Below are positions 54,575 through 64,000 of a stretch of 64,000 bases of DNA, one piece after another. Origin of the DNA: Diplonema papillatum. Taxonomy: Eukaryota; Euglenozoa; Diplonemea; Diplonemida; Diplonemidae. The stretch lies in NCBI GenBank assembly GCA_030068145.1, contig JAPJBO010000302.1:104501-168500 (forward strand), written 5' to 3'. A program made the translations under genes and the position numbers. The notes under the pieces were generated by a model. That model searched no databases and had not been told where the DNA came from. It was given only the letters and a program-made list of their open reading frames with translations. Position 1 is the first letter of the stretch. Each line of letters begins with the position of its first letter.

Positions 54575-56494
54575 GCCTAACGGCCTGCAACGGCCGATAA
54601 GAACGGAACAACGAAGAAAGAGGTAGCAAGTATAACGGAAGCGTGGAGGGGTGCAGTGCTCTCCGGAGGAGTAGAGGGGAGGCGGGGTGTAGCGCGGCGG
54701 CATGCAAAAAAAAGAACAAATTCAACTGCTCTTTCGACCTCCCTTTCTCGGTGTGCCCAGGGGTGGCTTCCGTGTCCATTACTGTTGCTGTCGTTTCTCG
54801 CGGGAGGCCTGGGAAATAACTTAAACTAAGAAGATAATGATGATGTACTGGCAGTTTTCGGCTCCGGTGCTGAGAGTATCGTCAGCAGCGGAGGGACGTA
54901 CGTCCCTTTTTGTTTGTGCGCACTTCCTTCAACCCTGCTTTGTTCATCTAACGGGAGTGAGGATAGTACGCTGCCATCGATCTGTTTTTGTTCTTGACAA
55001 ATTGCATTTGTTAGATACAACAATGGCTTCCCTCGATCCTGAAACAATAATATGTAGTAGCTGCGACGGTACATCTTGATCCTAAAATGCTCCCGTCAGT
55101 GTACAGTATTCGCCTCCTTGTTGCGCTCTGCACTGCGATCGGCTCCCGCCTCTGTATCGCTGCAGAAAAGGAAAAGACGCAAGTCCATCGTGGCCACGAC
55201 ACGGAAAGCAAGGGGGAAGGGAGAGGGGGGGTGGCATGAGCGTGAGCGGTTGTGAGGGAGAGAGGTTGAATATTGAAATCTTCTGAGACTAATATCCTAT
55301 ACGGAAAAAAAAAGACAGGGGTCTCAAATCTTCAGTATAGTGGTAGCAAACCGCTGATTCTCTGTTTACTCTCGTGGGGACCCGAATCGCGGTGTGTGCC
55401 ATGTAGTGACGAGGAGGTTAGCCCCCAAGCCGCGGTGCACAACACGGCTGCAACACGAAGATGCAGCCCTGCTTAGGTGCGCACTCAGCCATCGCAGGGT
55501 CCAGGATCCCGCCACAAACCTCACACATGCTGTCACTCATGGTACGAATGCAGCAACCTTCGCGAGAAAGGTGCGCGCAACCATGAGTGTAGGCGATCTC
55601 ATGCAACAGCTGCGTCAGACGCAGGTTGATCCCAGAGCTCAGGAAAGGTGGCGCTCACCTGTCAGTCTTACATCTGACTGCTGCGTGGGGGGTCGTTGTT
55701 GATTGTTCACGCGTTCAACTTGAACCGCTGCCGACGTTCCTTTTTCAGCTGCAACGAGTATGCCCTCTAAGAAGGCGGCTACTGGCTATCGCAAAAAATA
55801 CATCGCTTTCCGAGGACACGAGCTGCATGCTCTGTGAGAAGGCAGTCGGTGGTTTATGCGTGCCGGTCGATCGTTTTCCCACTTGTTTCACCCTGTGTCA
55901 TTTTCAGGTCAGGACTTTGGATCAACCACCAAACACGCGGGCTAAGTCTGTGAAGACTTCACGTTACCGTGTAGGGCAACCCGCAAAATTGCAGTACTAA
56001 CAGCATCACTTACGGAAGTCTTTCCCAGGAAATAAGTGGAGGCGGGCCGGTACATTTTCAGCTTCAGAGCCGAGGTTGCGGCCCATCCCACTCCACTTCC
56101 TCCAGCAAAGTCTCGTTTTGTGGTCGGCATGTGCTACAGTAGTGGTTTTCCTCATTTTTGCGTGTTTCTGACTTTCGCTTCCTTCAGTCTACCCGTCGCT
56201 GTAAAAACGTTGAGTATGTAGAAACCCCCTAACTGCCGATGATCTTCGGGTGCTTCGCCACATTTCCGTCGTGGCGACTCTGACGCAGCAAGCAAGCGGG
56301 TGGAGTGAGAAAGCGAGAGCAAGCGCAAGGTAGTTTCTTTTTAGAGTTAAAGGTTGCTTGAGATTTTTGGAGGGGGAGAAGCTCTGTTCGCAGTTCGTTG
56401 GTAGTCGGAAAGCATTAATTACCACCGTTCATAGAGCACAGGTCTTGATACGAGGCCACCTTTTTTTTTGCAACCGATTTCAAGGAAGGAAACT

Positions 56495-56975
56495 AGAGAG
56501 AGAAACAATACAACTCCACGTGGTTCTGTTTTGCTGAATGTGCTTACGCGACACGAACCCCAGATATACCTGTGATTCGTGTGTGGCTACAGCATATGTT
56601 CCCCTTTTGATACTTTGCATCGGGCGGCCTCCTCGAGTATCCTACAACCAGCTGCTAAGACACCGTGCATGTACCAAAAATACTCGACGTAGCTGCTTCG
56701 ACTCCGAATGGAAGGGAGGAAATATAGAGGTAAGGGGCAAAGACAATACAAACACAATCTGAATTGTTCTTCGCTTACACCACCATGTGTTGTTTTCTCA
56801 CTCAGGACTTTGACTTGTTGTGTTTGTGTGATTTGTCGTGTAGGAGTAGACCCGCGTGACCTCACGTCCGTTCAACACGTGGTTCGGTAGTTACAGCACT
56901 TGGGATCCCTTGGGTTCTTTGTCGGGCAGCATCGTCGAGCATTTCCTTTCAAGCTGACGCTTATGTAAAAAAAAG
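56495..56975 (+). mobile_element. Two adjacent SINE-like copies
   Basis: 56680-56975 has the same ends as 22747-23041, including the GGTAAGGGGCAAA segment and the terminal GACGCTTATGT plus A-run. The sequence just left (about 56495-56680) is a diverged relative, similar to 48262-48438. Confidence 0.6.
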
Positions 56976-57302
56976 AGGAAAGTTGCATGCCACAGGGTGC
57001 AGGCTTCACCATAGGGAGCAAAAAAGGGAGGGTTGCTTTTCAAGGGGGTTGCTTGATAATAGTAAGCAGCGGGTTCAACAGGGAATATCGTTGTCACGAG
57101 CACTTGTTGGAAGAGAAAATAAGGCGCGTCACTGTTGAAACTGGAGAAATGACGAAGGGAGGGAAATGATTAGATTTAATGCAAATTCGCTTAGGGATCC
57201 GGGGGTTTTAAAGTCTCCGGGCAACCATTGTCGTCAAGGTTCCTTTAAGGTATCGTATACCAGTATGTGTCATAGTGGCAGTACGTGTGCTTGTGTGTCT
57301 GC

Positions 57303-57421
57303 TTCGTTGAACGATTTGCCCTGGACGTTTGTTTCTTGGTACAGGGCGCAAGGAACCGGAGTGGATGGCCCGTGACGCGTTCTCATTTCCTCCAACATTG
57401 CATGTTTGGCAAAAAAGAAAA
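57303..57421 (+). repeat. Dispersed A-run-terminated repeat, copy 2
   Basis: Matches 3522-3640 with scattered substitutions and ends in CATGTTTGGCA followed by A's. The perfect hairpin begins 23 bp downstream. Confidence 0.6.
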
Positions 57422-57443
57422 GGCGTCGTTGAGCACGTGTGTC

Positions 57444-57500
57444 AGCGTTGGAACCTGCCATGGACCTGTTTTGTATCTTTACATGGCAGGTTCCAACGCT
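57444..57500. repeat. Perfect 19-bp inverted repeat with 19-nt loop
   Basis: AGCGTTGGAACCTGCCATG at 57444-57462 is the exact reverse complement of 57482-57500. A transcript would form a 19-bp hairpin. It may be a MITE core, a foldback scar or a small-RNA precursor; the sequence does not decide. Confidence 0.8.
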
Positions 57501-58187
57501 GCCAACTTTCTTTTTTGTACTGACATGTCCAGCGTGGTATGCTGTTCCAAAAAGAAAATCGGAGAAAGTTGATGCACGACAGTGTTTTCCAATACTGCGA
57601 GGGGGACCAGTTGTCTTACGCGGGTGGGTGGCGAATGAGGAGGGTGTCTTCCCATCAGTTCACCTGCACAAGGTCTTCCAGCAAGTTGCTGCATGTTGTG
57701 ACAATATTTCCGCGAGCGAGGTACAAACAAGAATAGTTGAGTTGCAGCTCTTGACAAAGATAAATTTTATTCTTCGCTTTTTCTCACGAACGGGGGGGTC
57801 GGTCCTGCTTTTGGCTTTGTAGGTTCTCCCGACTCCCCAATTCGTGGTTAGCACAAACTAGTCAACTATTCCCTGCAGTATTGGCATACTTTCAAGAAAA
57901 AAAGGGGAGGGAAGGTGTTGTGTGGGTTTTGTGGTTGTAGGCGGGAAATAGTTTGGGGGGGGGGGGGGGAATCTTAGTTGAATCTTAGGCAGGACACTGC
58001 CTCTCATAGCACCAAGCCTTCTTCGAAGAAAACGTAAGGAGACGAGTTAGAGTACAGGGACCATCTCTCAGAGAGTTTTCGGTCTCCTCATTTGTAGGTG
58101 ATATTGGTAAACCTTGTGGATGGGTATTCTGACCACGTTGTGGGAAAGTTGTAGGTGAGCAGTACTGGGGTTTTTGAATGTGGTTTT

Positions 58188-58412
58188 TTCTCTCGCGGGC
58201 GGGGCCCGAGACGTGGAAGTTGGGAGAGGTGGCCGGCGACGCCACGGGGGAGTAGGGTGGTGGCGGAGCTGGCGGCGTCCATGTGGTTAACGAACTCGTT
58301 GAAGCCGAAGGACGAAGGCGGGCGCGTCGCCTTGTACGCGACGGCGGCACACGCCGCGACGCCCGCCAGCCCGGCCGCCGGTACAACCCAGCTGTCGGTG
58401 GCCCCGAGATGA
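58188..58412 (-). pseudogene. Decayed duplicate of the gene E 3' end
   Basis: About 225 bp matching 58985-59215. It encodes the TDSWVVPA membrane segment and the YKATRPPSSFGFNEFVNHMD tail, then a 1-bp insertion shifts the frame after AASSATT. The stop codon of the parent is also lost. No Cys motif or stalk is included. Confidence 0.75.
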
Positions 58413-58732
58413 TGGGGACACGCTCCTGAAAGAGTCGAAAGCCAACTTGTGTGCACCTCGTTCTTCGTCTCGGGTTTCGCTCGGTGAACGCAGACCCCAA
58501 AGTTAGAGCTCAACCGTGTGCTCACGTTCAGCTCCGATGAGGAGATTTGTGCAAAATGGACCCAGGGAACCCATAGTATGTGCGTGGTTCGTTGAGGCTT
58601 TCCGATGTTCAGGGCACCAGGCATGAAAACTACACCGCGGAATGCAAAACTTTGCACCACAGAATCACGGTTTTATAACGGTCAATAACGGTTTTTCTGG
58701 ATTTAGGGAAGGGGTAACAAATAACTCCGGGA

Positions 58733-58910
58733 ATAACGTTATATAACGTTATATAACGTTATATAACGGCCATCTATGATAATAACAGTTATTTGACACA
58801 CGTCTGGTTGTCTAAAAACACTACCACTATTTGATCCTGCTACTGTTCGGCTACCCGGAACTATTTTTATTATTCGGCAAATCGAATAATAACACAGCGT
58901 TATTATTCGA
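58733..58910. repeat. Palindrome-rich AT segment
   Basis: Three tandem copies of the self-complementary ATAACGTTAT at 58733-58762. Further right, a perfect hairpin: TCGAATAATAAC at 58882-58893 pairs with 58899-58910 over a 5-nt loop. It lies between the decayed tail and gene E. Confidence 0.75.
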
Positions 58911-59006
58911 CCCCCCCCTTTACTTGCTGCTGTACGTACTCTTTCACTCGTTTTCTCACTTTTGGCTGGGTTGGTTGTGCTTTTTTTTCGCGCGGGCGGG
59001 GCCCGC

Positions 59007-60963
59007 TCAGACGCGGAAGTTGGGAGAGGTGGCCGGCGACGCCACGGGGGAGTAGGTGGTGGCGGAGCTGGCGGCGTCCATGTGGTTGACGAACTCGTTG
59101 AAGCCGATGGACGAAGGCGGGCGCGTCGCCTTGTACGCGACGGCGGCGCACGCCGCGACGCCCACGACCGCGGCCGCCACGGCCACCGGCACGACCCAGC
59201 TGTCGGTGCCCCCATCTTCTTCCGGCTCGTCGGTCGCCTCGGTGGCCCCGAGGCAGATGCCGGTAAAGCACTTCCTCCCGTCGCCGCCGGACCCGCACAC
59301 CGCCCCCTCCTCGAGGCCCCGGCACGCATTCCGCGCTTCTTCCTCGCTTTCCTCAGGCGAAAGCCCGGCAGGGCTCTCGGTCGCGTTGCTGGGCCCGGCA
59401 GGCGCCCCCGTCTCGCCAGGAGCCGGGGCGCTCGTTGCGGGTGCTCTCGTCTCGCCAGGAGCCGGGGCGCTCGTTGCGGGTGCTCTCGTCTCGCCAGGAG
59501 CCGGGGCGCTCGTTGCGGGTGCTCTCGTCTCGCCGGGAGCCGGGGTGCTCGTTGCGGGTGCCGCAGTCGCGGGCGGCAAAGTCGCGCCAGGGGACGCTGC
59601 CGTCGCAGGTGCGGGCGGGGACGGCGCCTGGGTCGGCTCCGCCGGCGCGGACGTGGCAGGGGATGCTGTGGGCGGCGTGGTGGTACTGACGCCAGTCGGC
59701 GCCTCGGTTGGCATTGTTGGCGCTGATGTGTCGGGGGATGCTGTGGGTGACGCAGTAGTCATGACACTGGTTGGCGCCGAGGTTGGCATCGTTGGTGCTG
59801 ACGTGTCAGGCGATGCTGTTGAAGGAGACATGGTGGTCTTGACTACAGTTGGTGCCTCGGTTGGCATTGTTGGCGCTGGTGTGTCAGGCGATGCTGTAGA
59901 AGGAGACATAGTGGTCTTGACGCCAGGTGCTGACGTGTCAGGGAACGCCGTCGGAGGTGACACGGTGTCCGGAGCCTTGGTTACGGGAGCTGGCGCGGTA
60001 GTCGGCGCTGCTGTGGTAGGCGCCGCGGTAGACGGGGCCGCCGTGTCTGGGGCGCCAGTCGGCGGGCTGGCCGGTGCCAGCGAGTCCGGAGCTACAGTGG
60101 GCGAGACAGGGCAACCCCCGGTCCACGCCGGGATTTTTTCCTGCGGCTTCGTCTTGCAGAACCCCTTCGAGTCAGCCGTGCAGTCCGCGACCACGTCTAT
60201 GAGGAACGAATCCTCCACATCGTAGATCCACGCGCCTCCTCTTTCATACCGGTCGTTGGCCAGCGCCACGGGCATCAACGGCGCCAGGTACAGTGTCTTC
60301 CCATCGAAATAGTACTGCTCCCTCGGATTCGCCCACACGTCGTCGAGGCTTGCAGCGAGGGTCATCGTGACGTCGTACTGTTTTCCCCACTTGTAGTACC
60401 CTTTGATCGCGAACTTCGTCCCCGACGGGTAGTTCGTCGCCAGCCGCACCATCGAGCCTCCCGGCACCTGCGCCGGGATCACCCGCAACGTCTTCGGTGC
60501 ACCGCCGTCGACCCACATCCACCAGCCGGTGCCGGTAATGCCGGTGATCCCGGCGTTGGCGGTTATGGCTGTGGAACGCTTCTCGTCCCCGTAATCAGCG
60601 CCGTGCCCCCACAGTGCAACGTAGCCCACGTTGCACGCGGTCCAGTCGGTTCCTGTGTTGTCTCCACACTTCGACTCAGTGAGACCGCCGTTCGGGTACG
60701 TGATGTCAGGAGTCAAGACTTTGATGTGCGCGACTTCCCTCTCAGGGATACCGGGCGGTGCCTTCGGGCAGAGCCACACTTGCCAGTCGTCGGAAAACCG
60801 GCAGTCGTCGCAGACTTGCCACCAGTTCAAATTCGAGCCCACAATTGTGGGGCGTCCCTCGAGGGTCGCAGACCCGTCGAAGTCGATGAAGTTGAACATG
60901 CGCGAGGCGCCGGTGCCCGCGACCTTGAAACTAACCAGCAGCTCCTTGTCGACGTTCGTGTAC
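59007..60963 (-). CDS. Gene E exon 4: G8-family C-terminal exon (5'-partial gene)
   Basis: 1957 nt; acceptor AACAG before GTACACG, phase 2 as in B, C and D. Exons 1-3 must lie beyond the right edge. The ectodomain (FDGSATLEGRPTIVGS) carries its own variants, for example GGLTESKCGDNTGTDW and WWMWVDGGAPKT. A stalk of about 260 residues follows, built of about four 13-residue APATSAPAPGETR units and several longer SPDTSAPTMPTEAP-type units. Then come the four-Cys motif (ACRGLEEGAVCGSGG), a membrane helix (WVVPVAVAAAVVGVAACAAVAY) and a tail ending ATSPNFRV. Higher GC and a different stalk repeat set E apart from C and D. Confidence 0.85.
59395..59560 (-). repeat. Coding 39-bp repeat in gene E stalk
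   Basis: The segment CTCGTCTCGCCAGGAGCCGG recurs every 39 bp, about four times, each unit encoding 13 residues (APAPGETRAPATS). The repeat differs in length and sequence from the 66-bp units of gene D. Confidence 0.85.
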
Positions 60964-61056
60964 CTGTTTTTCGATTCGAGGTCCAAAAGCCCGCGCTTGC
61001 TTTATCCTAACTATGGTTAGGAGACAAGAATTTTGAAGGTGATACCGTAAGCGGGT

Positions 61057-61132
61057 TTAATACGAAACGTGTAAATGTTTCTTAGCTACTTTTTTGGCCA
61101 AAGTGTTTCTTAATTAACACGTTTCGTACTAA
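61057..61132. repeat. Inverted repeat downstream of the transposase ORF
   Basis: Arms 61057-61072 and 61117-61132 pair at 15 of 16 positions around ACGAAACGTGT. It lies 137 bp past the transposase stop and could be a subterminal motif of that transposon; the other transposon end is outside the window. Confidence 0.55.
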
Positions 61133-61268
61133 AAACAAGGGGTCTGACGTACTTAGTGAAATTTGAAAACCCCATGATGATCCCCCATTTTGGTTCCCGA
61201 CAATCTTTGGTGTATCGAGCCTTTGAGCAGGAAAAACGTACCGCGGTCAGAGTATTAGCGACAAGACA

Positions 61269-63914
61269 TCACGATGACAGCAATTGCAGAGCGTTCTGGC
61301 ACTTGTGAATGAAGACGACAGGCGTGGGCGGGATCACCAACGGCTCTGGGATGCAGTCTGTGAACTGCAGCGCCGCAAACAAGGAATGGTAACCGCAGCT
61401 CCAATCGTCTTGTTGACATCCTCGAGCGTCCGTCTCAATGAACCAAGAGTCGGTGTCGGCGGAAAAGACCGTTGCAAGGTGGCTGACTATCTTGCTTCCG
61501 CAAAAGTCAGAAAGCGAGCAAGATACAACGCATCTTCGGAGCGACCGGTCGGTTGTTACAAGCATCCAGTGCCAACCACGAGTTCCTGACACGCTAGTGT
61601 TTACGAAGGTGTTCATTAGGCGGGCACGCGTCAGTGATGACAGGGTAAGCCGGTCGTATGGAAGGGCAGCGCAAGCAAAGGCGGAGTTGTCCTTAAAGAA
61701 GGAGTAAAGCCTCTCCAGGTGATTGCCATCCAGCTTCTTCTCGTGCTCGCCAGCCCCAAGACTAGCATGAACCGCATCCACCTCCACAGCAACGCATTCA
61801 TCGTTTGCCAGTTCTTCAAGCTCTTGGTCAAAATCAGCGAAGTCAGAATCGTTGATGCAATCTGCGCATTCACTCAGTACGAGACATTCATTGAAATTGC
61901 GAAGGAGTTCGGCGAGAACGTTGTCCCCGCAACCGGTGGCCTGGGGGCTGTCTTCAACGAAACCTTGGTCGGCTCCATCTCCTGTTGGATCGGAAACTTT
62001 CTCTTCCAGTAAATTTGCGTCACTCAACCCGGTCACCACGAAACTCGCCCGGATGCTCTCGGGTTTCACTTTCGACAACGCCGTCTTTAGCCACTTCAGA
62101 TGTCGTCTACGCAGAGATTTTGCGCGGAGGTCGAGACGCGCCATCATCTTCAGCATCTCACCTTCCACAACAGACGTGTGTTCTTCAGCAGACACGGTGA
62201 CAAGGGAAGCAAAATGAGCCCCGTCGAACAAGACAACCAGTGAGCTTTGCCGGCACCCGGACTTCAAGTGTTCAGCAGCAGAGAAGGTGCACGTTTCGTG
62301 CAAGCGCACTTTCACCCCAAATAGACGCAGCACTACTTCATTGAGAACGAGCGCGACTAATACATCAAGATGATGTTTTTCTTCAAATTCAGACGACGCG
62401 GGGGTCTTCGCAAATTCGGCTATCAATTCTACAATTGTCGCACGAGTCCTTGTGACGTTGGTGTCGCTTAATGCAGCGAGATCGGCTTCTGTGCACTTGC
62501 TGAGCAGTTGCTTAGCTGTTTCATGCGTTGGTTTATCGCTGGCCTCCTGAACGCACTTTCCGCTGGCAGCCAGCCAGATGCTTTGATAGGCGAACCACCC
62601 ACAAGCGTGCGCCTCTTGCTGTCTCCACCATTCCGGAGCGAAGTGCAGGTCGCCAGCTGCCCCTGCTGCTTCGGACAACGAGACCGTCATACTGCTACGC
62701 TCCCCGAGACTGTCGTAGAGGATGACACTGTGCTTCGTCTTTGAGTGCGCGACTTCACGAAAGAGCACGGGTGTGGGGACAACGGATACACTTTGAAGAC
62801 GTTGGATGTCCTCAGCAGCGTCACCGTCGTTAACACTCTCCACGTCTTTTGTAGCCTTCTTATGCTTCTTGTCTTTCTTGTATTTTTTGTTCTTCATCAG
62901 GTTCTTCGCGTTCTTTGCATTTGCTTGTTTCATCAACTTGAGCACACTGTCGCTGTACCAAGTTGAGTACTCGTCCCGCAAGCTCCGCTTCAGAACACCG
63001 TTTAGACCAACATCCAACGGCTGCAACCTTCCTGTCCAGCCAGCCGGAATGCAGACTGTTGCGATGCGATTGTGCACAAGTAGTTCCTTGATACTTTGTG
63101 TGTGCTGGGCAGAGAAACGATCGAGGATAAGGAGGCCCCACTCTGTCTCTCCTCTCCGTGTGTTCATCGCCGGCAGCAGCACGTCATTTACCCACACCTT
63201 CGTGGTTTGTTCGTTTGCCCATCTGTTAGGATTGGCGACAAAAGACCACCCGTCTGGTCTTTTTGCCTCCGGTGGAAGAACCCTGCTGGTTTTCCCGCCG
63301 TAGATCAACTGCGGGGGTAGCAGCTCCCCTGTTGCAAAGGCCGCAAACAGACCTGTGATCGACCGTTTGTCGTTCAGGTTTGTTAGGGCCACTCGCTTGC
63401 TGCCCACCGGCGCGTAGGTCTTCTTGGGTGCTGGCAGGAGTTGCAACAGTGTGTGGTCGGCGTTTACTACCCTTTCTAAGGGGATGTCGTGGAGCTTCCT
63501 TGCACTCTGTACTTCTGCAACGAATTCTGCACGAGCTTCCAGGAAGGGTCGCGTTGTGGTGGCCACTGCTGTTGTTGCAGCTCTCATGGACCAGCCCAAC
63601 CGTCGCATCCATGCACGCGCCCACTCCTTGTTCAGCGTGGTGGCGTCGTGAATGCGCTCGCTTTCATCACTAGCTTTCACCATGCCTCTAGCTGTTGCTG
63701 ACACGGTTTGTGCCGTCACAGCGCCACCTGATGACCTAGCAGAGCGGATGATGCTGAGCACCTTGTTTTCTTCTGTGGGTGACAGTGTGCACTTCCTCCC
63801 TCGTTTGACTTCCCGGAAATGGCTCTCGCTTTCCTCAACATGCAGCCCCATCTTCCGCTTTGCTACGCGCTCTTGTATTGCTTCTTTGTATTCGGAAAAG
63901 GCTCGAGACGCCAT
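61269..63914 (-). CDS. pogo-like DDE transposase fused to two Ulp1-like cysteine-protease cores
   Basis: 881 aa from the ATG at 63912-63914 (MASRAFSEYKEA); an upstream extension would need a GTG start. Residues about 40-80 look like a helix-turn-helix and 95-115 (WARAWMRRLGW) like the CENP-B/Tigger DNA-binding domain. The catalytic triad is D153 (VNADHT), D265 (LLILDRFSA) and D301 (LQPLDVG), DD35D spacing. A Lys-rich linker lies at 329-357. The first protease-like core has YDSLG with D401 and Q432-x5-C438-G but no His-Trp at the expected place. The second has H782-W, Cys799 where Asp is expected, and Q834-x5-C840-G. The span 438-567 (ACGWFAYQSIW to FDGAHFASLV) could alternatively be OTU-like. 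It probably belongs to an autonomous element in gene E intron 3, same orientation as the gene. Fully open, so young. Confidence 0.8.
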   Translation of the reverse strand: MASRAFSEYKEAIQERVAKRKMGLHVEESESHFREVKRGRKCTLSPTEENKVLSIIRSARSSGGAVTAQTVSATARGMVKASDESERIHDATTLNKEWARAWMRRLGWSMRAATTAVATTTRPFLEARAEFVAEVQSARKLHDIPLERVVNADHTLLQLLPAPKKTYAPVGSKRVALTNLNDKRSITGLFAAFATGELLPPQLIYGGKTSRVLPPEAKRPDGWSFVANPNRWANEQTTKVWVNDVLLPAMNTRRGETEWGLLILDRFSAQHTQSIKELLVHNRIATVCIPAGWTGRLQPLDVGLNGVLKRSLRDEYSTWYSDSVLKLMKQANAKNAKNLMKNKKYKKDKKHKKATKDVESVNDGDAAEDIQRLQSVSVVPTPVLFREVAHSKTKHSVILYDSLGERSSMTVSLSEAAGAAGDLHFAPEWWRQQEAHACGWFAYQSIWLAASGKCVQEASDKPTHETAKQLLSKCTEADLAALSDTNVTRTRATIVELIAEFAKTPASSEFEEKHHLDVLVALVLNEVVLRLFGVKVRLHETCTFSAAEHLKSGCRQSSLVVLFDGAHFASLVTVSAEEHTSVVEGEMLKMMARLDLRAKSLRRRHLKWLKTALSKVKPESIRASFVVTGLSDANLLEEKVSDPTGDGADQGFVEDSPQATGCGDNVLAELLRNFNECLVLSECADCINDSDFADFDQELEELANDECVAVEVDAVHASLGAGEHEKKLDGNHLERLYSFFKDNSAFACAALPYDRLTLSSLTRARLMNTFVNTSVSGTRGWHWMLVTTDRSLRRCVVSCSLSDFCGSKIVSHLATVFSADTDSWFIETDARGCQQDDWSCGYHSLFAALQFTDCIPEPLVIPPTPVVFIHKCQNALQLLSS

Positions 63915-64000
63915 GGTTTGGTTGAGCTGTTTCGTATGTCCTTGGAGAGGACTGTTCCACCACTTGACAGTGTCTCGCACCCCCTTTTCTGCAACAATCT

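Noticed and set aside
59056-60225. 389-codon plus-strand frame
   Set aside because: Shadow of the gene E stalk and tail, driven by GC-rich codon structure.
63915-63980. Start of the transposase at 63980
   Set aside because: That codon is GTG; the first ATG in frame is at 63912-63914, which I use. An upstream exon beyond the window cannot be excluded.

Overview
This is nuclear DNA of a eukaryote, probably a protist or alga. The genes are split by GT-AG introns with conserved phases, encode secreted or surface proteins, and sit among LINE fragments, DNA-transposon remnants, SINE-like repeats, a 161-bp satellite and long microsatellites. The coding exons are GC-rich. A stramenopile such as a brown alga is my best guess, but it rests on general character only. 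Every gene I can support is on the minus strand, so transcription runs right to left.

The backbone is a tandem array of five paralogous genes, named here A to E from left to right. They encode large extracellular proteins of the G8-domain / parallel beta-helix class (PKHD1L1, CEMIP and TMEM2 relatives). Each complete gene has four coding exons with intron phases 0, 1 and 2: exon 1 = signal peptide, beta-rich domain and G8; exons 2 and 3 = beta-helix; exon 4 = second conserved ectodomain, Thr/Pro/Ala-rich stalk, small Cys motif, transmembrane helix and short cytoplasmic tail. Gene A (1-2382) lacks its 3' end, gene B (4666-14900), gene C (20175-32697) and gene D (37903-46598) are complete, and gene E (59007-60963) shows only its last exon. 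Stalk length ranges from about 30 residues (B) to about 575 (D). B ends in a bare hydrophobic tail that looks like a GPI signal.

Intron 3 of each gene carries mobile or satellite DNA. Gene B holds a 5'-truncated LINE with a Cys-rich, basic C-terminal extension. Gene C holds a 3-kb array of a 161-bp satellite. Gene D holds a LINE RNase H fragment. Gene E holds a pogo-like DDE transposase fused to two incomplete Ulp1-like cysteine-protease cores. Genes C and E are each followed by a decayed duplicate of their own 3' end.

Between genes D and E lies one unrelated gene, a secreted arylsulfatase (50950-52449). The rest of the intergenic DNA is a patchwork of repeats: foldback MITEs, a SINE-like family with an A-run, a 1.36-kb element with 20-bp terminal inverted repeats, a pure 108-unit CAA tract and several hairpins. 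No tRNA, rRNA or CRISPR array was recognised. Domain calls come from reading motifs, not from a search.
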